Shown one piece after another: positions 21,363-33,074 of a stretch of DNA of 51,164 nucleotides. The notes beneath the pieces are model-generated. The model did no database searches. It had not been told where the DNA came from and saw nothing but the letters and a program-made list of their open reading frames with translations. Both the position numbers and the translations under genes were made by a program. The stretch's first letter is position 1. The number at the start of each line of letters is the position of its first letter. Source of the DNA: Gnetum montanum. Lineage: Eukaryota; Streptophyta; Gnetopsida; Gnetales; Gnetaceae. The stretch is taken from contig MNCI01016169.1 of NCBI GenBank assembly GCA_015680685.1, positions 138,172 through 189,335 of the forward strand, in the 5' to 3' direction.

Positions 21363-23394
21363 GATTTATGCATTACATGTGTTGTCTCAATGGGTTATTG
21401 GGGAAGGCTTAGCTTATTGTAACTACACTTTATATGTTATGATTATGATGTCATTACATTCTTAACTAATGTGATTATGTACATTAGCCTTGTGTGATGT
21501 GTTAGATAGGTGACATTATTGGTAGGGATGGTGGATTGGGGTACAAGAGCACCTATTGGGTATATCTCTATTCTTTATGTGTGATTTCAGTATTTATGAA
21601 TTTGAACTATAGTGCTATATTATGTGATGCTTGGGTGTGATTTTGACATGTAAAGGTATAGAGCATTTGATAAGAATCTCATAGGTTCAAACAAATTTTA
21701 ATTTGAAGTCTCAATGTGTTTGTTATGCATGATTTAAGTTCACGACATTAGTTGTTGGGGGGAAAAATATAGCTTATGAAAATGTGGCCTTGAAAAATAA
21801 TAAAGAATGCAAAAGAAAAAGTCAAACGTCAGCTCCAGTCATGTGAGAAAAGAAGTGCACCATTGTTTTTTTCTTATTAAACAAAAAGCATATAGTAAAA
21901 AGTATAGTTTATATTTTTGTTTTTTCTTGTTCCCACTTCCCCACCACCACCTACCCATGCAAATTGGATTTTGTTACATTTTTGTTTTCTATCTTGCACA
22001 ACAAAAATGAATGGGAGCTAATTTCTTCAGTTTTTTTCTTCTCTCTCATTTTTTTTTCACATTTTTCTAAATTCTGAGCTTTGTGGATAGTTTTTGCTTG
22101 CTATAAACCTGGCTTTGGGATTGTTGTGGTAGTATCTATGTGGGTGTGAAACTTGTTTGAAGTAAAACAAAGTTTTGTTGGATTTTCTGCTTATTTCGAA
22201 CTTTCAGCCACCACAATTTGAATTGGTGGGTTGTTTTTATCTTTTTCCTATATTTTGGTGCTGAATCAGTATATATGATCATGTGACATTTGGGCATGTG
22301 GGGTAGATAGTTCAAAGATTGAGCTTGGACATGTTGTTTTGCATATTTCCCAAAATTGTACAGTTTTGGTTATGAATTATTTATTAATATATACGTGATG
22401 TATGATATAATGGGGACTTATGTAATATGATATGTGATGTTGATGAGTGTGGCATAGTTGAAATATTATATTTAGGGGCCTAGTATGGCATAAAAATTTT
22501 AGGCAGTTTCAATCATTAGTGGATGTAATTAAATATTATTTGATTAATCAAACTTTAAGCATGCATAACTTTGCTTTTGGGAATTTGATTTAGGTAAAAT
22601 TAATGTCATTGGTATCATCTTGAAAAATACTTTCTAATAATGGAATTGATTTCCTTTTTGGGCATATATCATTTTGGAGGTTAGTATAGTGGTCATTTTG
22701 TGGTATTACATGCAGTTCAAGAAATATGATTGTGGTGAAAACTTTTATTTTGTCAAATCATGGTATTTATTTTATGGAATGAATGTAACTATTAGGCATG
22801 AATAGATGTGGTCATGTTATGTTGGTTATGGATGTGTTGTGTTTGTGGAATGTGTTGGCTTAAGCTATCCAGGCTTTGTACATTTCTTCACAATGACACT
22901 TGTGATGGTCGTCGATCGGGTGGTGCTAGCATGAGGGTGTGGACTGGTTGGTGATGAGGCACCCTAGAGGTAGTATTGATTGACCTTCACTATGATGCAT
23001 TAGTGAGGCTTCTATCTTAGGCCTCATCCTAAGAGTAGGAGAGCATAGGTGTGTTCGTCCCTATAACTTGTACATGGCATAGGTGTGTTCTTCCCTATAA
23101 TTAATCCTCTAGAAGGCTAGTGGTTATGGGTCACAGGTTGACAGACCCTAGCACTAGTTGAAAAATAAAATACTAATAAAATACTTGTAGGAAATAACTA
23201 TTTATGAGTACTCATGACAATGTTTTACATACTACACTGAGCATGGATATGCTAGTGACCACATGGTTTATGTATATGAGGGCATCAGTTGTGTATATGT
23301 CTATATTGTTTGGATTATGATTGTGTGGGACATATGTTGTTTCAAGGTGCCTTGGATTTGCTATCACAAGTTAGACACTCAGGAGTACATTTGG
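21363..23394. mobile_element. Unclassified insertion in outer gag
   Basis: The outer gag matches the inner gag up to about 21362 and again from about 23395, but the inner element has only about 600 bp between the equivalent points whereas here there are about 2,030 bp of unrelated AT-rich sequence. No ORF or domain was found; the only sizeable ORF (21807-22010) is low-complexity. A solo LTR of another family is the simplest reading, but I could not define its ends. Confidence 0.5.
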
Positions 23395-24661
23395 TACTTG
23401 TCATTAAATAGTTCTAACATAGTGCTCCACCTATGAATGGATTTTGGTTCTAAAAACCGATACTAGCTTTCTGCTTCTTTAACTAATATTTGTGGGAATA
23501 ACTTAAGTTTTTGCCATTCATTCTCTATGTTCTGTAAGACACACACATCATGGAATGCTTGTAAATGATTCTAAGGATCAACATTGTATCCCCCTTCAAA
23601 TTGTGGGATGTTGTTCATATTTAATCTCTTGATCCTACTATCTTTCTAGTTCCTTGTTGGAATTCTAACAGCGTTAGTTATGTCTAACATACTTTGAGTA
23701 GTGAGTAGGGGTCATCGTGATAGTCTGGTCCATGGCATCTATGATGCCTACATTGTTCCCTACTCTTCCTTCTTCTATGTCATGACTCTCTAGAGTGCCC
23801 TTGTCCCCTTTCCTAGTTGTTTCGTCTATGACTTCCACTTTGCCTACCTTTATCCCCATGGTCTTTTTCTTTATGACCACATCCATATATTGAAGGAGAG
23901 GGTGAAGGAGATGATGAAGGTGAAGAAAAAAGAGAACCATCACTATGACAGTGTCTCCTACCTTCTCTTCTATGGTCTCGACCTCAATCGTGATTGCGAT
24001 CAGAATGTCCATATTTATCATGAGTTCGTGTCCCTTTTTCAGACCCTTTGTGCCCATGGGTATCAGAACCTAGGTTATGAATAGTGGAATGAAGGTCCTG
24101 ATACACAACCTCTTGGCCAAAGTCAAGGGGAGGAACATTGTTGTGTGGTCGACTACCTTAGGTAGGTTCACCACCCTCATTTTTGCTTAAGACATGTGGG
24201 GCATCTTGGGACCGCTTATCCTTCAAAGACTTATGATGTCTCTCCTGTTGCAAGTCCTTTTGACGTTATGCCTCTGTGGAATGGCATTCTCTTGATTCAT
24301 GGTCTTACACAATGTATTCTACGTGTAAGTGTGACATGCCAATTCATGTGAGAGCATGAAGAAGCATGCTCGGGATTAAACGATCAGGAGGTAACACTAT
24401 GTTACCTTCTAAGTCTCACCAATGCAATTGCTCATCTTGATGGAGGATAAAGGTGAAGTCTAGTATATACTCATTAGGATAAATATATACCACTTGAACT
24501 TGTTGAGGGACTGGTGGATCAACATCATGTGTATTACGCCACTGACTATTTCTTGTTTTAGATCTAGGCGATGAGGTGCTTCCATACGAAGAAGGAGACA
24601 TACTTGTCTGTTCAGTGTGCAATGTATTCTTGTTTATTATTTTCTCAATCAAAGGGTTCAT
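23395..24661 (-). pseudogene. Gag 5' part of outer element (decayed)
   Basis: It matches 18055-19250 of the inner element. The N-terminus is visible at 24600 as MSPSSYGSTSSPRS, followed by VVYIYPNEYILDFTFILHQDEQLHW, which equals the decayed inner N-terminus around 19220-19100. Start at 24600 fits the inner gag; the upstream in-frame Met at 24661 lies close to the primer site. Confidence 0.7.
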
Positions 24662-24713
24662 TCCAATGATGTAAATGATTTCCTAAGTTCTAATTAGTGC
24701 ACAAAAAACTAAG

Positions 24714-24731
24714 TCCTTGGAAACAGCGCTA
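24714..24731 (-). promoter_or_regulatory. Primer-binding site of outer element
   Basis: The minus strand reads TAGCGCTGTTTCCAAGGA, one base inside the LTR at 24733. It matches the tRNA-Asp-type site at 13 of 18 positions; four of the five differences are G-to-A or C-to-T. Confidence 0.7.
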
Positions 24732-24732
24732 A

Positions 24733-25562
24733 TGATGATCGATGAGGTACCCCTATGCTCAACCATATGAATACGAGTGTTTCATGCATGATCTGGTCGA
24801 ATTCCAAGGACTAAGTGCTTATGTGCCCTTGTGGAACAAGGATGGGTTGGTTGATCATTGTCTTCCCAAACTTACTTGTATGTCACGATTGTATGGTTAA
24901 GTAAGCTTGAGACATGATTTTTATATCTTTTAAGTTTTTATGTCCTATGCTAATAGGGAAAGAGAGAGATAACTAGGTGACTAATTTAACTTATCTACTC
25001 ATTAACTAAGTTCTAACTAATCCTAACACTAGCATCCATTCTCACTTGCTGTACACATCTTGAACTAGTGCAACACTACTGGGATAACCAAATGCTAATC
25101 GTTACTAGGTTACCAAGTGTTACACGCATTCTCAAAGTGATCGTACAGAGTGTATTTTAATGATTTATTTAATTGATCAAAATGAATTGCTACGCTAATA
25201 ACAGAAATGTAAAGTGCATAAAATAAAATAAAATCATAGGAAAATAAAATAAAAGAAATGAATAAGAAAACAAATCTCAAGTGCTGCGCAAGGATGAATC
25301 AAAGAGCTCGTCTTTATTACTGTACACAAGGTGTGCTTAGGTACACAATGCTTGAATAAAGATCGATCCACACTTCAACCTCCTGCTATGGGCACTTGGA
25401 AAATACTTTAACTTTCAAATAGACTATAAGAGTTTCACTACTTGATTGCTACCAGACTTCCTAAAAGACTTCATTCAAATTGTGCACTTGGGCACTGTAT
25501 TTATAGACTTGGGAGCAACTACTCTAATCAAGAGAGTAACTGCTCTAATAATTAGCATAATT
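24733..25562 (-). repeat. 5' LTR of outer element
   Basis: The left edge is tgatgatcgatgaggtacccc. The stretch matches the inner LTRs and the plus-strand LTR piece at 4190. A minus-strand TATA box is at 25498-25505. The right edge (the LTR 5' end) is uncertain because the U3 part has been replaced by, or has expanded into, the 36-bp minisatellite. Confidence 0.75.
25498..25505 (-). promoter_or_regulatory. LTR TATA box (outer element)
   Basis: tattata-type block (tatttata) in the same LTR context as 20108-20117. The minisatellite begins about 60 bases further out, where U3 enhancer sequence is expected. Confidence 0.6.
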
Positions 25563-25778
25563 GCTCCAATAATAACCACTTTAATTATTAGGGTAACCAC
25601 TCAAATAATAACTGCTCTAATAATTAAAGTAACCGCTCCAATAATAACCACTTTAATTATTAGAGTAACTGCTCCAATAATAACCGCTCTAATAATTAGA
25701 GTAATCACTCCAATAATAACCACTCTAATTATTAAAGTAACTACTTCAATAATAACCGTTCTAATAATTAGAGTAACC
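25563..25778. repeat. 36-bp minisatellite, six units
   Basis: Units start exactly at 25563, 25599, 25635, 25671, 25707 and 25743, with no length change; a partial seventh begins at 25779 and a degenerate half-unit precedes at about 25517. Typical unit halves are gctccaataataaccac and tttaattattagagtaact. Each unit carries an imperfect palindrome of the form CTCTAAT-N-ATTAGAG. All units are open in one plus frame (12-residue period) but codon content is simply Ile/Thr/Leu-rich and looks non-coding. Confidence 0.9.
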
Positions 25779-25794
25779 ACTTTATCAGTGAATT

Positions 25795-26370
25795 ACTAAA
25801 ATCATTATATGGGCTCAAACAAGCACCAAGGATTTGACATAAAAAATTTAATGACCACATGATAAATCTTGGCTGCATTAGAAGTGTAGAAGACTCTTGT
25901 ATGTATGTTAAAAATATAAGTGAAAAATACATTATGTTGTTGCTATATGTTGATGACATGTTAATAGCAGACAATGACATACATGATATTTAGGAGTTAA
26001 AACTTCATCCGTCATGGAAATTTAAAAAAATAGGGTTGATAAAAAGCTTTCGCTTAGATAGTTTACATATCTTTAAAATATCTTTACACAGTTTAATATG
26101 CAAGATTGCAAGCCTATGGCTACTTCATATGGTATCAAACTCTCAAATGAAGAATGCCCAAAGACGAAAAAAGATATAGAGCTCATGATTAAATCCCCAT
26201 ATGTTAGTTCTATACTTCTTGTGGTATCAAACTCTCAGATGAACAATGTCCAAAGACAAAAAAAGATAAAAAGCTTTTAATGTATGCAATGGTCTCTACT
26301 ATACTTGCTATTGCTTACATTGTTGGAAAACTTAGTAAGCATATATCTAGTCTAGGAAAACAACACTAAT
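25795..26370 (+). pseudogene. Ty1/copia reverse transcriptase remnant
   Basis: Plus-strand reading gives LYGLKQAPR (25806) followed by a stop, then FNDHMINLGCIRS, SCMYVKN and YIMLLLYVDDMLIAD: the copia RT active-site YVDD is kept. It continues with MQDCKPMATSYGIKLS at 26098 and MYAMVSTILAIAYIVGKLSKH (26281-26343), the conserved copia segment after RT. Stops and a short internal duplication (26130-26175 against 26222-26267) interrupt it. It abuts the minisatellite, so the rest of the element is missing. Confidence 0.9.
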
Positions 26371-27349
26371 TAAGAGATAATTATGATTGAATTAATAATT
26401 ATGACTGAATCAATAATACATGCTTAGGATCATTTTTAGAATTGCTTGATAAGGGCAAACTTAGCCATGGTAAATGCTTGCTCTCTTTCATCCCTAGTTT
26501 TAGTAGCATGAATACATGTGTAGCAATAATGTAATGGCTTAAAGTTCTAAACATAATGCCATTTGGGAAAGCGTTGCTTTTTGCTACATTGCTATTGTTT
26601 TTTCCAAATTTTTTTTGCACATAGTAAGAAACAAATTAACGCTGTTCAAAAAATTAAAACTGAAATCTTCATGTGAAAGCTCTGGGAATGACTACAGCAT
26701 TTTCTCTGTCATTTACTGTCAACCTTTTCGTTAGTCTTCTGTGAAGTGCTTTGAGCATTATTGAGCTACATATGAATGCAGGGCCACAACAATGTTTTTT
26801 TTTTTTTTTTTAATTTAAAATTTCTTTTAGAGCACCAAAATCTTTCTGATTGTATTTCAAGAGTCTCCTAGAGAACAATTACAACACAAGCAAATTTCGT
26901 TAAAGGTTAAGTATTCACCCATTCCAGTGAATGCTGTCAAATTGTAGCCTAATTGATACTTTTTTGAATATGGCCTGGCATATTATACTTTAAATTAGTC
27001 TAAAAAAGATCAGATCTGGGCTGCAATGGTGGTAACGAACCAGAAGCAAATGATACATAATTACTTACAAGAACAGCTCACCATCTCAAAATAGTATTAC
27101 TTACTATACTTTGTTTGTATGTGTTTATGTCATAACTTGTACATGGATATCCTTACATAAAATTAACGTGTAGTACATTAACATAAACGACCAGCCATTT
27201 GAAATATGGAAGAAAATAGCTGGATAATGGTAGCTTAACAGATTACCCAGATCAATTTAGGTATTATTGACAAACACCAAAAAGCTAGCCTAAGTCATAA
27301 GGTAATAAACTATCATATAAGAAATACTTTGTGCCGTCCCCCTTATTCA
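26371..27349. other. Intergenic sequence 3' of the oxidoreductase gene
   Basis: No gene recognised. A run of about 18 T lies at 26795-26812. The minus-strand ORF at 26620-26399 has no motif. The 3' untranslated region of the oxidoreductase gene should extend into 27349-27100, but no perfect AATAAA is visible close to its stop codon. Confidence 0.5.
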
Positions 27350-29841
27350 TCAATCATCATCTGGAATCAATACTGTTGAACCGGTTGTCACTCTGCTTTC
27401 CAGTGCAGCGTGTGCAATGGCAGCTTCAGACAAGGGAAAGGTTTTAGTAACATGAATTTTGAGTGCACCTGATTCCATCATGTCAAAAAGCTCACCAGCA
27501 GAGGCCAACAGCTCATCATGAGTGAGAGTGTAATGCAGTGAAGACGACCGCGTTAAAAATAGGGATTTCGATCCTAGAAGTTCAATAGGAACAGGGTCAA
27601 TAGCACCTGAAGCTTGACCAAAGTTCACCAAGTACCCTCGATAAGCCAAACACTCAAGTGAACCCTAACAACAGGATTATCCCCAACACAGTAGAGTTAG
27701 CAAAATCATACCATCAAATCAATAAATTCTTTCATATTGTAAAGAAGTACCTGAAATGTGTCTTTGCCTACGGAGTCATAAACAACATGTACTCCTTTCC
27801 CTTGTGTGATTTCTTTTACACGCTCTACAAAGTTTTCTTGTGTGTAGATTATGGGGTAATCACATCCATCCTTCACCGCTTGTTCTGCTTTTTCCTTGGT
27901 TGAGACAGTGCCAATAACTGTTGCACCAAGAGCTTTGGCCCATTGGCATAATAACGAACCTGTTCCACCTGCCGCAGCATGAACAAGTATCCTATGCCCT
28001 GCTTCCACCTTCATAATTGATAGAAACACAAGGATGAGTATAAAAATAATTTCCACATTTAATGATTAAGATTTTCTCTGTAATACCTTGAAGCACCTCC
28101 GAAGAAGATATTGCGTGGTGATACCCTTTAGCAGTGCTGCTGCACCAGTGACTGGATCAATTGAAGATGGCAATGGAACAACTACATTAGCAGGAACAAT
28201 CTGTTCTTGGGCATAAGAACCCACAGGGATGGTTGCATAACCAACTACATCCCCAACCTTTCTTTCTGTTATTCCCGGTCCAATAGCAGTTACCACCCCA
28301 ACAGCTTCCCTGCCTGTACTAACCGTGATTCATGCTATTCTTAAGATTGGAAGATCATGTTTTTTTATTGTCACGAAAGAAATTATAGTAGTAACATCTT
28401 ATTCGTTATAAGATTTGGAACTACAGTTCATGCAGGAATTTGGAACTTGTAGATTAACCAAGTATGAAAAGATGTATTACATATGCAATAAGTATAAGAA
28501 ATAGTCTTTATACAGAGGGGTGGTAAGGTGTTTATTTCTTAATTCATTAAATATGGGTTCAAGTTTTACCAGCTACTGAAAAAGACCTCAGGTTTTTAAA
28601 GATTATGGTATGCATGCACAATGATTTACTCTAAATAATTCATTATAAGAATTTAAGGACAATGTAAATGATGCTTTAAACAACATAGCATGCATGCAAA
28701 ACATAGTCAAAGTTAACACAGAGGAAAATTGGTTGTTTATAAGGAAAAATGTTTGCAAATAGAGATGATATTGAAATCATAAGTGGTAAAGAACACACAT
28801 CTTATTAATTGCATTCCTCAATGTACTATTATTAATGTTTTTACTTTTACATCTATTTATGTTAGTAATGATACCAACATACTACAATGCCAAACTATGA
28901 AGCTATTAAAGAATTATAGTATAAATCTATTAAATATATCATTATTTTGGCAATCAACATTAAATCGTAGTACAAGGACATGTTTGGTTATAGTAATCAA
29001 AAACAACTAGTACACTTACCTGGAATGAATGGAAGTGGCGTAGTTTTAATTAAACCTTTACGATAGTAAACATCAACGAAGTTTACCCCAATAGCCTTAT
29101 TTTTGACACGTATTTCACCCTCTTTAGGTTCACCAAGTTCTACATCCTCCCATTTGAGCACCTACAAACATTCAATTTTTAGACATACTACCATCTATTA
29201 AAAAATTATTAAAATAAATGCAGCAATTGTAAAATATAAATATTATCTTTTATACATGCATATAGGAGTAATACAAGAAATCTTCCAAATATGTACTTAT
29301 TTCAATATCTATAGGATTAATCAAGTAAAGAATAAAACCAAGCTTCAACAATCTAATAATAGACACATTATATTTGTATATGAAAAGTGAATTTACAATT
29401 CTAAGCAAAATAATTACTTAGTTATTCATATATATAAAATAAAGTTACATTGGTAGTGACTTCTATACAAAGATGACATCTACATAATGTATTAAGGATA
29501 TACAACTCTATAATACTTTTGTTAGTTAAACAAAACAAACTCTTGATGGGTCAAACTAACTTATGATTTGAGAATCACAAACATTATGTTTTAATTAACT
29601 AAACAATGCCTCACTATTTCAGAATGAATTTAAGCATGCCAATAAAAAAAATATAATTATTTTAAAAATAAGCATAAGTTGATATAAACGCAATTATAAA
29701 GATTATGCATTCAACTAACTGAAGAAGTTTCCCGAAAGGTATTATAACACAGAACAAGATTAATAAGAAAGAAAGAACAGTGAGGAGTTGAACCTCAGGG
29801 CCTCCAAACTCGTGTATTCTGATGGCCTTCACCTTCACCAT
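27350..29841 (-). CDS. NADPH:quinone oxidoreductase (zeta-crystallin-like MDR family), five exons
   Basis: The enzyme family reduces quinones with NADPH in the cytosol; substrate here is inferred. Exons (minus): 29841-29794, 29161-29020, 28313-28087, 28008-27751, 27664-27350; introns of 632, 706, 78 and 86 bp all have GT-AG ends and matching phases. The product is 329 residues, the usual length. Domain order is the GroES-like N-terminal half (VNFVDVYYRKGL, EAVGVVTAIGPGI, VGDVVGYA, SYAQEQ), then the Rossmann fold with AAAGGTGSLLCQWAKALGA, GTVSTKEKAEQA and VYDSVGKDTF, and the C-terminal LVNFGQASGAIDPV and PLSEAAIAHAALESR. There are no catalytic-zinc ligands, as expected for this subfamily. The start at 29841 is chosen because a TATA box lies at 29921-29928; an in-frame ATG at 29979 would lie upstream of it. 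It is intact and is the only clear host gene here. Confidence 0.95.
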
Positions 29842-29920
29842 GTTATTCGTGTCTGGGAATGGCGTGGTTTGGCGACTCTCTGAAGATTTCGTCTGTAAGA
29901 ATGGCGTGCCTGCGCTTGGG

Positions 29921-29928
29921 AATTTATA
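29921..29928 (-). promoter_or_regulatory. Putative TATA box of the oxidoreductase gene
   Basis: aatttata on the plus strand reads TATAAATT on the minus strand, 80 bases upstream of the ATG at 29841. Transcription would start near 29890, giving a short leader of about 50 bases. If so, the in-frame extension from 29979 is not translated. Confidence 0.5.
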
Positions 29929-29979
29929 GGAATTTAACTTCGGCTCTGGGCCACAGAATGGCGTAACTGCTGATCTCAT

Positions 29980-32164
29980 GTTGCTGTAATTTTCAAAGAA
30001 TGCATGCGACCAACTTCTACTCTACGTGACGGATTTAAATTTTGCTATTGAATCATTTACTCCATATGTTACAATGTTGACCGAGAAGTTTTGTTTTTTC
30101 TGGTAACCAAGGCTAACTGCTGCTATGGTAAAATCCTGTGAATGTAAGATTTCTAAAAATTCGACTTCGGTGTGGACCACCATCCAGTAAACGCAAAGAC
30201 GTCAATGCTGAGCAGCGGCCACCCAGCTAACAGTAAGTCACATGGCAGTACGTACTATGAGGAGGCTCTGAAAATTTTTACCTTCTTTGCGTTTCTCTTC
30301 CTACGAATTTTCTAAGAGTCTGTTTGGTTAGTTGTTTACTTTAGTTTTCCATCATATCGGTTTCTAGGTGCACTGCATTTATTCCAATTATCGGTACCGA
30401 CAAGATGTTGGGTATTACATTTTGGGTTGCTTTTGTTTTCGGTGATTAACCTAACAGCTTTACACTTTAGCTTCAGTCCAAATCATGAAAGTCTTAGCCA
30501 AATGGACCATTCAAAGTGTGCCTGGTTGTCATCCGCCCTACAAGGGAATGCCGTGAAACGATACGATTTTGCAAGTACTACTGATTAATTACAACATTGA
30601 GGATAGATATCCGCGCTTGCACCAAAGCGAACATTACGTTACAGGTTACAACGTGGGATCGATCAAGGAATGAACCCACTGAACCGAAAAGCGCTGTATT
30701 CGGGTACTGCTGTTGGTTTTTACCCGCATCTATTTGGTCGAATACGTTCAAGCTCAATTGTTCAGGCCTTTCACACATGATACTCAATGCCTTACATTGT
30801 TAGAATAGTGGAAATGGAAATTAAAATGCCTTCTTCCAGCCATTCCAAATTCGCTACACTAAAGGGGAATTCTGATGCACATTTGAAATCAAGCATATTC
30901 CGCATGCATTGAATAATTTATTTTCTAAATTATAAAAAGTTAGACATTCTTTTCCATGGTACATAATTTAACTACATGGGAAAACATTTGTTAGATTGAG
31001 TACAACTAGATCTATTAGTTCTAAATAACATCAATAAATATTTCCAAAAGAACTCTCATATTAATTTTGTGACATCATGCAAGAGTTCCAAAGTGAAGTG
31101 TTTTAAAGCAGACTCAAGGTGGACTAAGCCTCAAGATCAACAAGAACAACAAGTACAATATAAGTACACATCAAATATTAACCCTTAGTCCATAGATTAG
31201 AAGCGTATTGAGGATACCTTTATAATCATATAAGTGATGGACTGCAACACACACTAGACTCATTTTAATCTCTATCAAGCATATAAAAACATCATTCTTT
31301 AAAAGAGGTAAGACATATTCCAACTCTAACACATCTAGCCCTAAGCCTCCCTAATAAGCCTACATATCCTTGTGACATAGTTCACAATGAATCAGGGCCA
31401 AGTAATTCCTTTTTATGATGGTTAAGATAACATGAAACTCGTAAGGATCTCCACACTTCTTTTGGCTCTTGCTCTAGAATAAGAGTAGCCTTTAAACCAC
31501 CAATAAAGCATGCTTTCTTGAATTCTTCCCTACTTGAAAGACGTAACATCCTTGAAGCTTAAGTATTTGTTCGTATCTTTCCTCAAATGTAAAGAGCACA
31601 TTGGATATCAAACAACTTTAAACAACTAGATTTCCTTCTAATGATTGTAGACAAGAAGGTTCAAGAATACTGAACTCAACCAAAGCTTAAAGATATTCAT
31701 GTAATCTGGGGTAAGGAAGAAAAGGTTTGTCCTTTTTCATGCAAAGCAAAATCTACTTACTTAACATGCAACCTTGTTCTCTACCTCTAGTAGTGATACA
31801 AGAGTGTAGAGTCAATCCTCTATGTCCAAGGGAAGACTATGTTGTAGCTAGAGGGAACCACTCCGCACACCTAGTAGTAGTATGGCATTAGCATGAGTAG
31901 GGATCTTTAGGAACTTAGCCTCATGATACCAATCACTCTAGGAGCATTCCCTCTTCCTTTTAAGAACCGTGGGGGATTTCCTTCTCTTTAAAATATTTGT
32001 GTTCCCTTTTTGGAGACACAATAGAAATTTGTGCTTTCTTGTTGAAGTCACAACCAAAGAATGCATGTTTCCTACTCAAAGTTAAGATAGAAAATATGTG
32101 CTTCTTGGTTAAAGTGACAATCATGAACAAGTGTTCCTTACTCGAGTCACTTCAAGAACATATT
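29980..32164. other. Upstream region of the oxidoreductase gene and unassigned repeats
   Basis: 29980-30900 is probably promoter and upstream host DNA; short ORFs on both strands at 30578-30803 overlap and lack motifs. 30900-32164 is AT-rich, with no domain; its style resembles the non-coding 3' regions of the Athila-like elements but I cannot align it. Two imperfect 55-bp units (tgtgctttcttg.. and tgtgcttcttgg..) lie at about 32031-32085 and 32096-32149. Confidence 0.4.
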
Positions 32165-32345
32165 TGATGAATCACATTTTTTTTCATCTGCTTCGACATC
32201 GGAGCCTCAATGTTGGAGCCAAGATGCGATGTTAGATATTCGATGTTGTGGGATATACGTTGACCTATAAATATAACACTCGGGCTCACAATTTGGCATC
32301 ATTTTTTCATCATATTTTCAGTCAAAGTAGCGAAGCTCTTGTAGT
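32165..32345 (+). mobile_element. 5' end of an Athila-like LTR, plus orientation
   Basis: It starts TGATGAATCAC and has a TATA box at 32266-32275, exactly 101 bases from the LTR edge as in the inner element. The following block cagtcaaagtagcgaagctc matches the reverse complement of 20060-20080. Homology stops near 32345. Confidence 0.75.
32266..32275 (+). promoter_or_regulatory. LTR TATA box, plus strand
   Basis: TATAAATATA preceded by gacc and followed by acactcggg; same context as the minus-strand boxes at 20108 and 10925. Confidence 0.65.
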
Positions 32346-32364
32346 TTTTTTAGTCAAAGTAGAA

Positions 32365-33060
32365 TTCACATACAATCTGGTCAAATTCTGTAGATGGGAC
32401 TAGTTGTAGCATCTAGATTGTTATGCCTTGATCATAGTGCACTATCTTTCCACTTAGACTAGTGGTAGCTTTGTCACATATGGTTTAGTCCAAAGTGAGG
32501 CATATGATGTTGTCTCTAATTCTATGCTACCACTAATAATGATAAAAAGGTAAATTAATTAATCTAATGGATAATGAAAAGTGAAATCTAAGTAGCCTAC
32601 ATGTGATGCATATTTGCCCTTAATCATTTGTATACGTCTTGGACTTTGTGAGACTACTTCTAGAATGGCCAACCATATGTCACTGGATGTACCAAACAAT
32701 ACACTTCTGGGTTACCAAGTACTTTCACTTAAATGCTCGTGATTAAAGCGTACACATTTAGCTTAATAACAAGAATAGTAAATAGCAATGAATGAAAATA
32801 TTTAGCTAAAGAAAGTAGGAAATAATTAACAATTCAAAACAATAATAATATAAGTGGATGTTGCAATGATGGGAGTAATCTCAATCTTTATTGCTGATGA
32901 ATCATGTTTTTCATAAGCTCTGATATTGGAGTGGCCATGATATCAGGTACACAATATCGTGGCCCAAGATGCAATATCGGGCATGCAATATCAGACATGG
33001 ACTTCAATATCTTCACGGGGAGTACGAGATGCGAGATCCCGATTAAAGGGATTATCATCT
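32365..33060 (-). mobile_element. Athila-like LTR fragment, minus orientation
   Basis: The blocks aatctggtcaaattctgtag, gggttaccaagtactttcac and ctcaatctttattgctg follow the order of the plus-strand reading of 10217-11001, so this piece lies in the opposite orientation to 32165-32345. The two are joined head to head within about 20 bp. The U3 part carries repeated caatatcg motifs (32952, 32972). Confidence 0.6.
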
Positions 33061-33074
33061 CATTGAAGCACAAA

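Larger units (their letters stand above)
5353..25562 (-). mobile_element. Outer Athila-like LTR retrotransposon, interrupted
   Basis: Minus-strand order from the right is LTR (24733-25562), primer-binding site, gag (24661-20760), protease (20640-20230), the inner element inserted at 10217-20218, then RT, RNase H and integrase (9900-7700), a long non-coding 3' region and a C-run at about 5356 that is the polypurine tract on the minus strand. Removing the inner element and one copy of its target site rejoins the outer protease region smoothly. Every domain carries stops and lost catalytic residues. Its 3' LTR is missing or too diverged to see. Confidence 0.75.

Noticed and set aside
25446-25799. 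117-residue ORF with a 12-residue Ile/Thr repeat
   Set aside because: It is the in-frame reading of the 36-bp minisatellite next to an LTR; nothing else suggests a protein.
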